DNA from: Pycnococcus provasolii
Lineage: Eukaryota > Chlorophyta > Pseudoscourfieldiophyceae > Pseudoscourfieldiales > Pycnococcaceae
Reading direction: 5' to 3'
DNA length: 64,000 nt
NCBI GenBank assembly: GCA_938743325.2
Contig: OW568865.1
Coordinates: 806,001-870,000 of the forward strand
Positions 8,913 to 18,887 of the stretch are shown here, piece by piece. Below the pieces are notes generated by a model. It worked only from the letters and a program-made list of their open reading frames with translations, had not been told where the DNA came from and did no database searches. The stretch's first letter is position 1. Every line of letters begins with the position of its first letter. Position numbers and translations under genes: made by a program.

Positions 8913-10403
8913 ATGATGATGGCGATGGCGTCGACTCGTGACACAGATGCAGATGCAGGGGAAGAAGCGTTCTACGTCGGCGTCGACTTTGGAACGAGTG
9001 GAGTACGCGCAACCGCGACAGATGCCTCAGGGGCGAAAGTTGCAGAGACCAGGGTCGGGTACGGAGAGGAGGAGGCGCGGCTTGTCATGCAGAGCGAGGA
9101 CGTGCACGGTGTGCAGCAGACTAAGTGGCACGCGCACGAGACGAACGACATCGTGCGTGGATGGAGATGGGCTCTGCACGCTGCCATCGTGCAGCTGCCG
9201 CTGACAGTTCGCAAGGCAACGCGCGCAATCTGCGTCGACGGCACGTCAGCTACTGCACTTCTCGTCGACGCAGAGACGGGCGTGAGCAGGAGCAAAGTCG
9301 CGTGGTACTGCGACGCGCAGCCAGATGTGGCCGTGGCAAAGGCGCGCGAGTGGGCACCCGAAGGGCACACGAGCACGTCCAGCACAAGCACGCTCGCGAA
9401 ACTAGCGTGTTTTGTGGACGACGGCGGCGGCATGTCAGCCCTCGACGGAACGGTGCTCGCCCATCAAGCAGATGTGGTTGCAAGCTGGCTGCACGGACGC
9501 CACGGCGTGACTGACTGGAACAACGCACTCAAGCTCGGCTTCGACGCCAAGGCTTTGTCATGGCCAGACTGGCTCGCGAGTGCTCCCGTGGCACCATTGC
9601 TACCACGTGCGGTGCATGCACCCGGCGAGCTGGTGGCACCCGTGACGGAGGAGGCGGCAAGTCTCCTCAGCCTGCCGGGCGACGGAAGATGCCAGGTGTG
9701 TGCGGGCACGACCGATTCCATCGCGGCGTTCCTCGCGCTCGCACCAGCGTCTGGCACATTTTCCGTCGGCGACGCTGTGACGAGCCTCGGCTCTACGATT
9801 GCCATCAAGCTTGTGAGCGATGTGGCGGTTGAGGATGCAGCGTGCGGCGTGTACAGCCACCGATTGCGCCTGCCTTCGCTGGACGAGTCGAGCGGCACGC
9901 ACAGGCTCAGCGAGAGTGCCGCCTGGCTCGCGAGTGGCGCAAGCAATGCCGGCGCGGCGTGCCTGCGCGCGGAGGTGGGCGACGACGCGACTCTCGCTCG
10001 CCTGACGGATGAGCTGATGGCACGCCCATCGCCCCTGCCTCGCACGGGCCTGGCGTACTACCCGCTTCCTCGTGGTCGCCCCGGCGAACGGTTTCCCGTC
10101 AGCGACGCGAGCAAGCCGCCCGTGTACGAACCTCGTCCCGACGACGACGCCACCTTCTTTCTCGGCTTGCTAGAGAGTTTGTCGGACATCGAGGCGGACG
10201 GCTACGCGGCACTGAGACGGCTCGGTGCGCCCGCGCCTTGCCGTATCCTGACGGCTGGTGGAGGTTCGATCAACGCCGTATGGCGCCAGCTGCGCGCCGA
10301 CCGCAGCCTTCCCGTGACGCGAGGCGGTGAGGATGCCGTTTCCACCGAGGCGTCGTACGGCGCCGCACGCCTCGCGCGTGCGGGGGTGAAGGGTGCGCTG
10401 TAA
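8913..10403 (+). CDS. FGGY-family carbohydrate kinase, D-ribulose kinase / plant XK1-like
   Basis: A ~496-residue sugar kinase of the FGGY (xylulokinase-like) family. The N-terminal phosphate-binding strand GVDFGTSGVRA (about residues 22-32), the ICVDGTSAT motif near residue 110 and the C-terminal ILTAGGGSINAVWRQL adenosine-binding motif near residue 445 are clear. The substrate-side motif WNNALKLGFD and the CAGTTDSIAAF segment resemble the plant plastid and cyanobacterial D-ribulose kinase group more than classical xylulokinases. The frame stays open upstream to 8607, but that part is repetitive and Pro/Arg-rich. I take ATG 8913, or 8925 (MASTRD). Some upstream sequence could encode a plastid leader. 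It would phosphorylate a pentulose, feeding the pentose phosphate or Calvin cycle. A second sugar kinase follows on the same strand. Confidence 0.88.
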   Translation: MMMAMASTRDTDADAGEEAFYVGVDFGTSGVRATATDASGAKVAETRVGYGEEEARLVMQSEDVHGVQQTKWHAHETNDIVRGWRWALHAAIVQLPLTVRKATRAICVDGTSATALLVDAETGVSRSKVAWYCDAQPDVAVAKAREWAPEGHTSTSSTSTLAKLACFVDDGGGMSALDGTVLAHQADVVASWLHGRHGVTDWNNALKLGFDAKALSWPDWLASAPVAPLLPRAVHAPGELVAPVTEEAASLLSLPGDGRCQVCAGTTDSIAAFLALAPASGTFSVGDAVTSLGSTIAIKLVSDVAVEDAACGVYSHRLRLPSLDESSGTHRLSESAAWLASGASNAGAACLRAEVGDDATLARLTDELMARPSPLPRTGLAYYPLPRGRPGERFPVSDASKPPVYEPRPDDDATFFLGLLESLSDIEADGYAALRRLGAPAPCRILTAGGGSINAVWRQLRADRSLPVTRGGEDAVSTEASYGAARLARAGVKGAL

Positions 10404-11452
10404 TTTATGTACTGTATGTAATACTGTATGCCCGAACGCTTGGTATCTGTCAATCATCTCCCCCCGAATTAATGTCCCGCAGGGGGGATTCCCCATATCC
10501 ATTGAGCGAAGCAGGCGGCGAGGCCACTCTTGGATCTCCTTCCCACCCTGCGTGGCGCCGCCGCTGAGCAGCACGCATCGACGCGTTTACGCGTCGATCA
10601 CGCAGGCGGAGGTCGAATTTTCTCCCACCCACCCACCCTGTAGAGGACCTCGGGGATGCAAGGGATATGGGTTATTCGGGTTATTGCCGTAACAATGCAA
10701 CCTAGTCACTGATCCTGGGTGACGCGCAATCCGATGGGCAACTGACTGCGTCTCTAACGGCGAGGCTTCCACACTCCTGCACTCTACTCCCAATCACTTC
10801 GAATGACGGAAGGATCATCGGTCGCGTTTGCATTCTCCCTTCTGGAAGTCTTTGCAAGCGACGGGATTAGTTTCGTTCCCTCCCTTCTTCGCGGTGCACC
10901 GCGCCTTCTTGGTCGGCGGGTCTTTCGCCTTCCCCACGTGGGCTGCATTCGCGAGCTTGAGGTTTATGTGCGCCAGGTGTTGTCCGTTTCTCTTGACGCT
11001 TCGATGAAAGCCGAAAACTCTTTCGCGTCGTCGAATTCCGTTGCGTCAGCAAAGGCCTTCTTGTTGCACCCCTCGTGTCGACACGGATAAGGCTTAAGCA
11101 TTGTATGTACGCGCTCGTGTTCCGTGCGCGCACTGCTTGTCGTAAACACGTGGTGGGTGCGGCGCTGAACAATGAACATCGACCGCCGACCGGTAATGTG
11201 GTGGTTATTACAGGAGAACCGCCGCCCGGGATCCCGAACGAAAGCCCCCCCCTGGAACTGACCCCCCCCGCGGGCTTCCCCCCCTACGAGGGATCCCCAC
11301 CCCACCTGGGACCAAACCTTACGCGAAATTTTTCGAAATCACTTTTTCCGCATCCGTGGCGGCGTCGGCATCGGCATCGGCGGCGCTGGAGGTGACCAGT
11401 GTTGTCAGTCCCATACGTGGCGTCCCTCTCGCTCGCTCATCTCGCTATCACG
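10404..11452. other. intergenic with zinc-finger relic and two GGGATCCC sites
   Basis: No intact gene. It contains the zinc-finger pseudogene at 10794-11175, a G/C-run-rich segment at 11220-11310, and GGGATCCC palindromes at 11228-11235 and 11290-11297, 155-225 bp before the PfkB start. Confidence 0.55.
10794..11175 (-). pseudogene. relic of a C2H2 plus CCCH zinc-finger gene (frameshift and nonsense)
   Basis: Minus-strand reading gives a C2H2-style stretch (HERVHT linker, then LKPYPCRHEGC) up to about 11015. The homologous reading then continues in another frame (HRSVKRNGQHLAHINLKLAN, basic Lys-rich tail). That frame reaches a CCCH-type finger with MBNL-like spacing, CKDFQKGECKRDR, then TGA (10815-10817) where the third Cys should be. 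It then reads SFRHSK and a true stop at 10794-10796. One frameshift and one Cys-to-stop change therefore break an otherwise recognisable C-terminal gene piece. Other genes here use TGA as stop, so recoding is unlikely. No intact parent lies in the window. Confidence 0.65.
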
Positions 11453-12730
11453 ATGGCGAACCGCCTGAACGAGCTTCTGCGTTCGTCGTATAATCCCTAT
11501 AATCATTCTTCTCCTGGGGTTCGCTCTGGTGGTTGGGAAGGCTCTGGTGGTTCACGGGTTAGTAGTAGGGCTAGTAGAGGGAATAGTAGGAGTATCTGTA
11601 GTGAAGTTTCTGTGCTCACCGTCGGCGACCCGCTCATGGACGTCGTCATCCAGGTGGACGACGCGTTTCTCACCGGAAAAGGTTTGACCCGTGGAGGGTG
11701 CCTGCCGTGCGACTTGCAAGACGCGGAACTGCTTGTCGACGAGGCGAAAAAAGCCTGTGGGACAGACATCAGCCTTAGACCGGGAGGTTCGGCGGCAAAC
11801 GTCGCGCGCATGATGGCGAGGCTCGGTGGAAGTGTGGCGGTGAAATTCGTTGGATCGTGCGGCGACGATGACATGGGTGAAGCGTATAGAAAAAGCATGG
11901 AAGCGGAAGGGGTGTGCGCTGAAGGAGTCGTCGCCACTGATTCCTACGACACCGGAAGGTGTGTCTGTCTGGTTGAGGAGTTGAACGGAGAGCGCACGAT
12001 GCGATCGTTTTTAGGAGCATCCTCGGCGCTCGACGCTAGCGCGGTTGCAAGTGCTGCTCCTGGCATCACCATGTGCCATCTCGAAGGCTACGCGCTCTGG
12101 CGTGATGGGCTTACCGCGGCGTGCGCCAAAGCGGCAATAGAGAATGCGGGACGACCATGTGTTCTCAGTCTTGACCTGGCGAGCCACGAACTTGTGACAC
12201 GTCGCTTCGACGAGCTGCGCCAGGTGCTTGACGGTGGTCGCTTCGACGTCATCTTCTGCAATGAAGAAGAGGCACTGGCACTTGACGCCTGTCTCTCTGG
12301 ATCGGATGCAGGCGTTGACGACGACGACGACGGTGACGACCTTGACCGCGACGCTGCCATCATGCGTGCGCTCGACTACCTAAGCGCATCGTGCTCAACG
12401 TTTGCGAATGTCAGCCTCGGAGCGCGTGGATGCCTCGTGGCAAGCCAGCGGCACGGATTGCAGAGCACCTTTATTGAAGGGATTACCGTGCGCCATGTTG
12501 TTGATACGGTGGGATGTGGCGACGCTTACGCCGCTGGCGTTTTGTGGGCTTTGGCGCAGGGTGCGCATCCCGTGTGCGCTGCTCGTATCGGACAAGCATG
12601 CGGTGCGGCGACGGCTAGCAGCGTGGGTGCAACCGTCATGGACGATGGAGGTCTGCAGATGCTACAGTGGACAGTGGATGCATATCTTGCCCAAGGTGGC
12701 AGTTTGCTACAACCGTCGACGACGTTGTGA
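11453..12730 (+). CDS. PfkB-family sugar/nucleoside kinase (adenosine-kinase-like clade)
   Basis: A 425-residue ribokinase-fold enzyme. After a ~50-residue Ser/Arg/Gly-rich leader that could be a targeting peptide come GDPLMDVV (PfkB start strand), RPGGSAANVARMMARLG (the GG substrate-binding motif, near residue 118) and the C-terminal PfkB signature DTVGCGDAYAAGVL with catalytic Asp near residue 360. An Asp-rich insertion (DDDDDGDDLD) sits near residue 290. The overall pattern is closest to the adenosine-kinase-like PfkB subgroup; the substrate is not determinable by eye. An ATG start at 11453 is preferred over upstream non-ATG possibilities. It follows the FGGY kinase in the same orientation about 1 kb away. 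Confidence 0.88.
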   Translation: MANRLNELLRSSYNPYNHSSPGVRSGGWEGSGGSRVSSRASRGNSRSICSEVSVLTVGDPLMDVVIQVDDAFLTGKGLTRGGCLPCDLQDAELLVDEAKKACGTDISLRPGGSAANVARMMARLGGSVAVKFVGSCGDDDMGEAYRKSMEAEGVCAEGVVATDSYDTGRCVCLVEELNGERTMRSFLGASSALDASAVASAAPGITMCHLEGYALWRDGLTAACAKAAIENAGRPCVLSLDLASHELVTRRFDELRQVLDGGRFDVIFCNEEEALALDACLSGSDAGVDDDDDGDDLDRDAAIMRALDYLSASCSTFANVSLGARGCLVASQRHGLQSTFIEGITVRHVVDTVGCGDAYAAGVLWALAQGAHPVCAARIGQACGAATASSVGATVMDDGGLQMLQWTVDAYLAQGGSLLQPSTTL

Positions 12731-12870
12731 CCAAGCATGGATGACGTGAAATTATTTTTTAATGTATTTATATTTTCTTTTTAACTAACAACAAACTTTT
12801 TTTCCCCTGTAGTAGAGAACCTGTAGGGAAAAAAAAGCAAACCGAAACGGAAATCGCGCGTAACTTACCT

Positions 12871-14528
12871 TTAGGCAGCCTGCGTCGGATGCAATTCCGG
12901 CAGTGCATCCTTTGGTGCCGTCGGCGAATCCGAAGGTGGGGAGGAGGACGGCGATGGCGGCGCGATAGCAACCGCGGCGGCGGCAGCAGCAGCCGCGGCA
13001 GCTGCAGCTGAAACGCTGCCACCTTCGCCATGCGACGCTGACCTCGAGGATGATGAAGGGCTGCCGCTGTGCGACGCTGACCTCGATGACGATGCCACAT
13101 TCGCGACGCGTGCGATGCGATGCACCACTGTGGGAACGCACGACGGGAGTGGGACTTTCTTCGAAACGTCCTCACTTCCCGAAGCGGCTGGCATGGCGGA
13201 CGGCACCACCACCTCGTCGTGTTCGTCGCCAGCGTCGTCGACTTCGTCCACGGGAACGAACATGAGGGGGAGGAACTCGCTGCTCTGCGCAGCTTCCGCG
13301 GGAAACCTTGCGCGCTTGAAGTGCTCCGCAAGACGCTGAAATCCTTGCACCCGAGCGTAGCAGACTTCGCAAACCTTCTTCGAGTTGAAGAAGTCCCACT
13401 TGCGCTGCTGGAAGAGCTTGTAGAAGCGTATCGCATGGAACGGATGCACAAAGTTGATGAATGCATAACCAAGATTGCACCTGTTGCGAAAGTCGATGGG
13501 CAGATAGAAAAAGTCAAAGGTGTGCTGCAGTTCCTCGTGCCGATTTAGCAGCTCAAGAATCATCGCTCGCGTGTACTTGTTGGGTATGTTCTTCATCATT
13601 AGCGTGGTTCGCAGAGAAGTTGGCTGCTGATTGATTGGTGGCGACGACGATGCTGCTGCTGCAGCTGTTGTCGTCGTCGAATCAGCTGCCAATTCTGTGG
13701 CTGTTGATGAAGATGGAGCTTCCAGGTCAGCAGCATCGTTGGTCACCGCCACCTCCGCCTCCGCCTCCGCCTCACCCGTTTCGTTCAGCCCAAGCTCCTT
13801 CATCGCCCTGGCGACGTCGAACTCGTACTTCAGTTCAAAGAGATGCGTCGTTCGGACAAAGCGAGTTGATGTGTCCTGTCCTCCGTGGTTTCCTGCGGAG
13901 GCTTGCGACGACCTACCGTGTGAGCTGTCTGAACCTAGCGACGCGTGGTGTGAAGGGTGTCGCCCGGCGGATGCACCAGAACCTCCTCGTCCACTAAAGC
14001 CTTGCGACAGCCAACGTCCACTTCCACCCGGTGCAGATCCCGCGGATCCTGCAGGTGCCCCCGCAGCTCGACCGTACACGCCACGATGCGGCTGCGCTGA
14101 CCGTGCCGCGCCACCTCCATAACCTCCGTAACCTCCCGACGGCATTCCGCCGCCGCCGCCGCCGCCGCCGTACGCACCTGCCGGGCGTCCCCACGGGTAC
14201 TGCTGCATGGCTGCCGCCGCGGCTGCCGCGGCAACTGCGAAGGTGGCGCTAGGATTATCCTGCTGGTATAACGATGATTGAAATCCGGGGAATCCCATCA
14301 TCGCCGCCGCTGACGGGTCGCCCCACGGCGGAGGCGGAGGGTTGTACGAGTACGGCGATCCTGGCGGCGTGGTGTTTCTTGTGGCACCTTCGTGCGAGAG
14401 AGGCGGTGGAAGGCCGTACGGTGGATACCCCGCAGGACCCATGTACGGGCTTGTGGGAGGGCTAGGTGCCATACCCAGAGCTTCCGGTGCGGTTGGCGAC
14501 GCTGGCCCTTGCCACGACAGCATCTGTG

Positions 14529-14569
<41 letters not shown>

Positions 14570-15669
14570 CGCTGCCGCATTAGCATCTCAGATGCCACGG
14601 CATCTCCATCAGCCGCTCCCATCATGCCGTACATGTACATCATCTCAGGACTTTGCTGCCAATGCTGTGTTTGTCGAAGTTGCGAAGCCGTGGCTGCGGC
14701 TGCGGCTGCGGCGGCAGCAGCAGCCACAGGATCTTCTTCCCACGAGTTCCTCGGAAGGACGAGTGCTGGTGGTGCACTCGCACTTTGGTGGTGGTAAGGA
14801 CCACCACCACCCTGGAGTGGCGGCGATTGAGGCAGCAGGGAGGGGGGAACGTCGTACTGGCGATTGTGCTGCGGTTGCGTGTGATAATGTCCTGCAGCAC
14901 CTGCAGCAGCCGCGGCAGCCGCGGCGGCGGCGGCCGCCGCATGTGCAGAGGGTGGTGCACTATCGGATTCTGATGACGATCTTTCGTAGGGGCTCTGCTC
15001 TGCGGATGATTCCGCGCACATGTCCGACAGTCCTTGCTTCGATTGCTCGCATGACCTGAGGTCGTAGAATTCAACCTCGTATCGATGCATGTCTTCCCCC
15101 TCGTCAATTGTGGAGACTCTTCTGACGTCACCAAAGCTTTCGCACAGCGAACGGATACGTGTCGCAACGTCACCGCCTGGTGATTTTCCCATCGCCTGGT
15201 CAAAGTTGGAGAAGACGAGAACACCCTGATTTTGGTCATCTGCGATATCCTCGGAGCTGTCGTCAAACTCGCACACGACGTCAGGTCCCGCACACGTGTC
15301 GAACACAGCCTTTGCGGCGACGGCATGCCTGGTATCGTAGAACCGCACGGTAAGGGAAGAGTGCCTGGCGGATGATGGTGATTCCGAAGAGGGGGAGGAC
15401 GAAGAGGAGGAGACTGGCGTTGAGACGACGTCACGCACATCCCCACAAGTTGCAGCCAAAGCCATGATTCGCGCTTCGTCGAGGAGGTGTGACTGCTGGT
15501 TTTTTTGTCTGCCACTACTTTTGGATGTCGAGGAGTTTGAGCGCACGGAGACGATGATCTGCCTATGCGGAAAGTCCTCCTCGAGCGTCGCGGCGAGAGG
15601 CGACGCGTACCCCAAGCTCGACGTGGACGCCGACTTGAGCATCTGCTTGTTGTTGTCTGGTAGAGACAT
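12871..15669 (-). CDS. Mei2-like RNA-binding protein
   Basis: A 932-residue protein of the Mei2 family, which regulates meiosis and development in fungi and plants by binding RNA. The diagnostic C-terminal RRM (RRM_2 type) spans about residues 685-790. It has TTLMMKNIPNKYT, then FDFFYLPIDFRNRCNLGYAF, and the FHAIRFYKLFQQRKWDFFNS helix followed by KVCEVCYARVQG. Weaker RRM-like segments occur in the N-terminal third (TVRFYDTRHAVAAKAVFD; YEVEFYDLRSCEQSK), as in plant AML proteins. Between them are low-complexity Ala, Gln (about 14 CAG) and Gly/Tyr tracts. The start at 15669 (MSLPDNNK) is chosen because the open frame above it covers a CA-repeat leader. A GTAAGT lies just after the stop codon, so a small 3'-UTR intron is possible. 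Confidence 0.93.
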
Positions 15670-17196
15670 TTGTGCTGTTGCTGCTGCTGCCGGCGCTGCT
15701 CTGGCTGTTGTTGTTGGGTTGTTTTTTATGTGGTTGTGGTTGCTGTTGTGCGAAGAAGCCGTATTATTATGCACCGGGGGGGTTTCTTTTCTACTGTATC
15801 CGACGGATGAGATATGGATAATATATTTTTTTTTCCTTATCCTTATCCTTATCGAAAGACGAACCCGTTCACACACACACACACACACACAGATACACAA
15901 AACGCACGCCAAGTGTCTCAGATACTACACGTGTATGCAATTTATGAATGCAAACCCAGCGAGTGACCGGGCGATTGATTCTTCCAGCGAAACAAACCAA
16001 ACAAGCACGCTTGTTTAGCTAACTAAGGGCCGAAAGAGGGCAGCCACACAAAAATGACACACACGCCACAGGGACAGGATTGATTAATCGCACTAAGGCA
16101 CTACACCACACTCACCCTTTAGTGCGCACTACTACTATCGTACTGAGAGGAGCCCACTCACCAGGTGACAGGAGACACACACTCAATGACGAAGACGCAA
16201 ATGTGCGTGCGTGTACAGCCAGCTGCGGTGAGGTGGAACTATTAATGTCCCCTGGAGGGAGGGAGGGGGAGCAACAGGGGAGGGGGAGGTGAGGTGGCAG
16301 GGCGCGCGCAGCAGGTCCGAATGAGAGGAGGGCCAAAGAGGGCGGGGGAAGGGCCGAAGGGGGGGAACCGGTGCATTCAAGGAGGGCCTGCTTCGCTTCC
16401 CCCCTCCCTACCTCCCAGGGGCCAGCCACTCTGGTTCCAAGCCTCCTCTCGCGATCCCTTGCCTTGCCTTGCCTGGGATTGGCGCCTTCTCCTAATCTAT
16501 CTTTTGCCGTGCCTACGTGTCAAGGGGATGTCAGGCCGGCAGTTCGGGGTTGGGTTGGGTTTGGGGCAAGGGAATTGGCTTTGGGCTTGGCGCTTTGGGG
16601 ATCCCTTCGTTGGTCGATCTTTTACCTCTTGTTGGTTGGGTGCGTGTGGTTTTTACTTCTAGGGGTTATGTACCGGTACAGTTCTTGGGTCTTGTGGCCG
16701 CTTGCGCTTGCAAGTTGCAAGAGATGTTGTTCCCTGTATGTACCCTAGTATTTCATTGTCTATTACCGGGTAGGTTGGTACGTATGAATGGTGCCCAAAG
16801 TTCTTCCAGCTCAGCATCCCAACGTGCCTGGAGTTGTCCACCTGGCTGCCCTCTTCAGATGGATAGATACGACCTAAAGAAGAGCGGGGGGGTCCATGGA
16901 ACGAACGGCAAGGGAAGGGACGAAGGACGAAGAGCAAGAGCAAGAGGAAGAAGAGAGAGAGTCAAAAAAGTTTGAGAAGTCCCCATCGCCCGTTTGGGGG
17001 TTTCCCTTCATTCCAGAGATTATTTTCAGTTTCGGGGTTCGTTTTCCAGTCTCCTTCCAATCGGCCTGCCCACCCACCTTCCATTTTTCCTCCGCATCTG
17101 GAGTGCCCGTCTCTGCGATCTCTGCTCGCAAGCATACACAACAAGCACGTCAACGTCTCTTGCAAGCAACACAACACAACACAACACAACACAACA
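15670..17196. other. divergent intergenic region between Mei2-like and Pro/Gln-rich genes
   Basis: 1.5 kb without a convincing gene. It holds a (CA)n tract at about 15870-15890, G-rich stretches at 16260-16360, a GGGATCCC palindrome at 16598-16605 and CTCCTTCCAATC-type leader sequence. ACAAC repeats at 17165-17196 sit directly before the ATG of the next gene. Confidence 0.5.
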
Positions 17197-18267
17197 ATGG
17201 CGCCGAACATGTTCAACGCGCTGCTCGGAGGAGGCGCGTCGTCCGCGCAAATGGCGGCCCGCCATGTACAGAACAAAGATGCCGCCGCCGTCGCGGACAA
17301 AAGGTCAACCACAGCTCCACCTGCACAACAAAATCCAACCAGTGGTAATGGTGGTGGTGAGGGTGGGAGCAAAAAGTCTGCGAAAAAGAATGCCGCACGT
17401 CGGAACAAATTCGCGCAAGACTCGGCCGCTCCTATCGTGCCGCTACAAGCGCCAACGGAGTACGTGCTCCCACCGCCGCCGCCGCCGCCGCCTGAGCCGA
17501 AGTGGACCAAGGCGAAGGGAACGAACGCCGTCGTCGCCGTCGCCGTCGGGGGGGAACGCACAACCGACGACGACAAGAACAAGAACAGTGCTGTGGTGGG
17601 TGGCACGTTTGGCGCACTCGCACCTGCGGAGGAGACGACGAGGTCAAAGGCTGTCGACTTGCCTGCTGACGGCAGCGTCGTACCACGCGTCGACAAAACC
17701 TTGAATAAGTACGTGTGCAACTTTCCACTACCAAGTGGCGGGTACGCCGTTCTGCGTATGGACGCGTTTCTTCCGTCGTGGAAAGAACCGGCGACGCGCA
17801 AGGCGAAACCTGAACCGCTCACGGAGGAAGAGCTCGGTGAAATTGCGCAGGAGTACCGTCAAAGTCGAGCGGCGGCAAAGAAACGTGGTGACAAGGAGGT
17901 GTACGGCGTCGTGCAAGTCGTCGGTCCATCGAAGCAGAAGCAGAAGCAGGAGCGACAACAACAACAACAACAAGAAGAAGAGGAGAAACAGCAGGAGCAG
18001 CCGCCGCCGCAGGAGCAGCAGCAGCAGCAGCAGTCCGCTGTCGAGGAGTCGGCACACGATACGGCGCCCGCACCTTCTCCTGCCCCATCGGTGATACCAC
18101 CGCCGTCCGCAGATCGACCTGGGAAGTATATTCCTCCCCACCTGAAGTCTCGTCGCGCGGCACCGCCCCCCGGCTTTGCCCCGCCTTCGAAGCCTCCTCC
18201 TCCCGGCTTTGCGAGTTCGAAGGCGCCACCAGGCTTCGAACCAAAACCAACGCGGCAAGGCCGTTAA
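17197..18267 (+). CDS. Pro/Gln-rich protein with YIPPHLK and PPGF motifs, possibly mRNA-associated
   Basis: A 356-residue, mostly disordered protein. It has an N-terminal MFNALLGGGASSAQ, a Lys/Arg patch (KKSAKKNAARRNKF near residue 60), a Pro run, a compact central segment with YVCNFPLPSGGYAVLRMDAFLP (split here: YVCNFPLPSGG and YAVLRMDAFLP, about residues 170-195), a Lys/Gln/Glu coiled stretch, then PGKYIPPHLKSRR and three PPGF repeats at the C-terminus. The YIPPHL motif is common in eukaryotic RNA-helicase and translation-factor tails, which hints at an mRNP role, but no domain settles it. The ATG at 17197 follows an ACAAC-repeat leader and is preferred over the longer open frame from 16972. 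Confidence 0.7.
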   Translation: MAPNMFNALLGGGASSAQMAARHVQNKDAAAVADKRSTTAPPAQQNPTSGNGGGEGGSKKSAKKNAARRNKFAQDSAAPIVPLQAPTEYVLPPPPPPPPEPKWTKAKGTNAVVAVAVGGERTTDDDKNKNSAVVGGTFGALAPAEETTRSKAVDLPADGSVVPRVDKTLNKYVCNFPLPSGGYAVLRMDAFLPSWKEPATRKAKPEPLTEEELGEIAQEYRQSRAAAKKRGDKEVYGVVQVVGPSKQKQKQERQQQQQQEEEEKQQEQPPPQEQQQQQQSAVEESAHDTAPAPSPAPSVIPPPSADRPGKYIPPHLKSRRAAPPPGFAPPSKPPPPGFASSKAPPGFEPKPTRQGR

Positions 18268-18625
18268 CGGATCACTCACTCAGAGGTTGCAACACCTTCC
18301 TCGAGACATACATACATACATAGATCGACTTTACACAACTACATACGTTATCTGTACGATACGATACGCTAAACTAACTAACCTCCTCGTCACCACCTCA
18401 GTAAGTAAGGTTAGTAAGTAAAACGAATTCCATAACTACCAACCTACGGTAGTAAGCTCACGCCTTCCCTGTTCCCCAACCCCGAATCATCTTCCCGAAC
18501 GTTGCGCCAGGTCAAGTGAAGCGGCGCTGTCTGCCCGGTAGGTTGGACGCTTCGTCCCACGGTCCCAATTCCCGATTCCTGGAGCCTTTTGGATCGATCG
18601 GGTTGTGCGAGCCATTTTGCCCCAT
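18268..18625. other. 3' flank between Pro/Gln-rich gene and gypsy element
   Basis: Contains ACATACATAC-type microsatellite DNA at 18306-18325 and no gene. It ends at the inferred CCAT target copy before the gypsy LTR. Confidence 0.5.
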
Positions 18626-18868
18626 TATGAGCGCCAGTAATGGCGGTCGTGAAGAGTTGAAGGTTAGGCGAAGAATGATTGTTACTAAAGGTAGAAACGC
18701 GGAGCGAGCACAGATGCGAGCGCCGCGAGCACGTCCTGAGATGCTGGCGGCAGATCAAGACGTGGCAGTCAAGACGTAGTCGGGTGGTCAAGACGTAATC
18801 GGTTAGAAAAGGGGGTTTGAAAGGGTTGAGTCGGTTAGGGGTTAGCAACGGTCACCGTGCCGGTGACA
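18626..18868 (-). repeat. gypsy 3' LTR
   Basis: Matches 27392-27634 at constant offset with no difference seen by eye. It contains three copies of a TCAAGACGT motif. Confidence 0.9.
18755..18800 (+). promoter_or_regulatory. TCAAGACGTAGTC motif cluster in gypsy LTR
   Basis: TCAAGACGTGG at 18755, TCAAGACGTAGTC at 18769-18781 and TCAAGACGTAATC at 18788-18800. The same motif is repeated in the copia LTRs. An ACGT core spaced at 14-19 bp suggests a transcription-factor array in the U3 region; function is inference. Confidence 0.5.
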
Positions 18869-18886
18869 CTCGCCCCTCCCCTCTGG
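18869..18886 (-). other. gypsy polypurine tract
   Basis: On the minus strand CCAGAGGGGAGGGGCGAG directly abuts the 3' LTR. This is the standard plus-strand primer position for an LTR element. Confidence 0.75.
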
Positions 18887-18887
18887 T

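Noticed and set aside
13631-15515. Several open frames antisense or frameshifted to the Mei2-like gene, some with Cys or Leu runs
   Set aside because: They come from CAG/CTG and GCC repeats, which stay open in several frames. Only the Mei2 frame shows conserved motifs.
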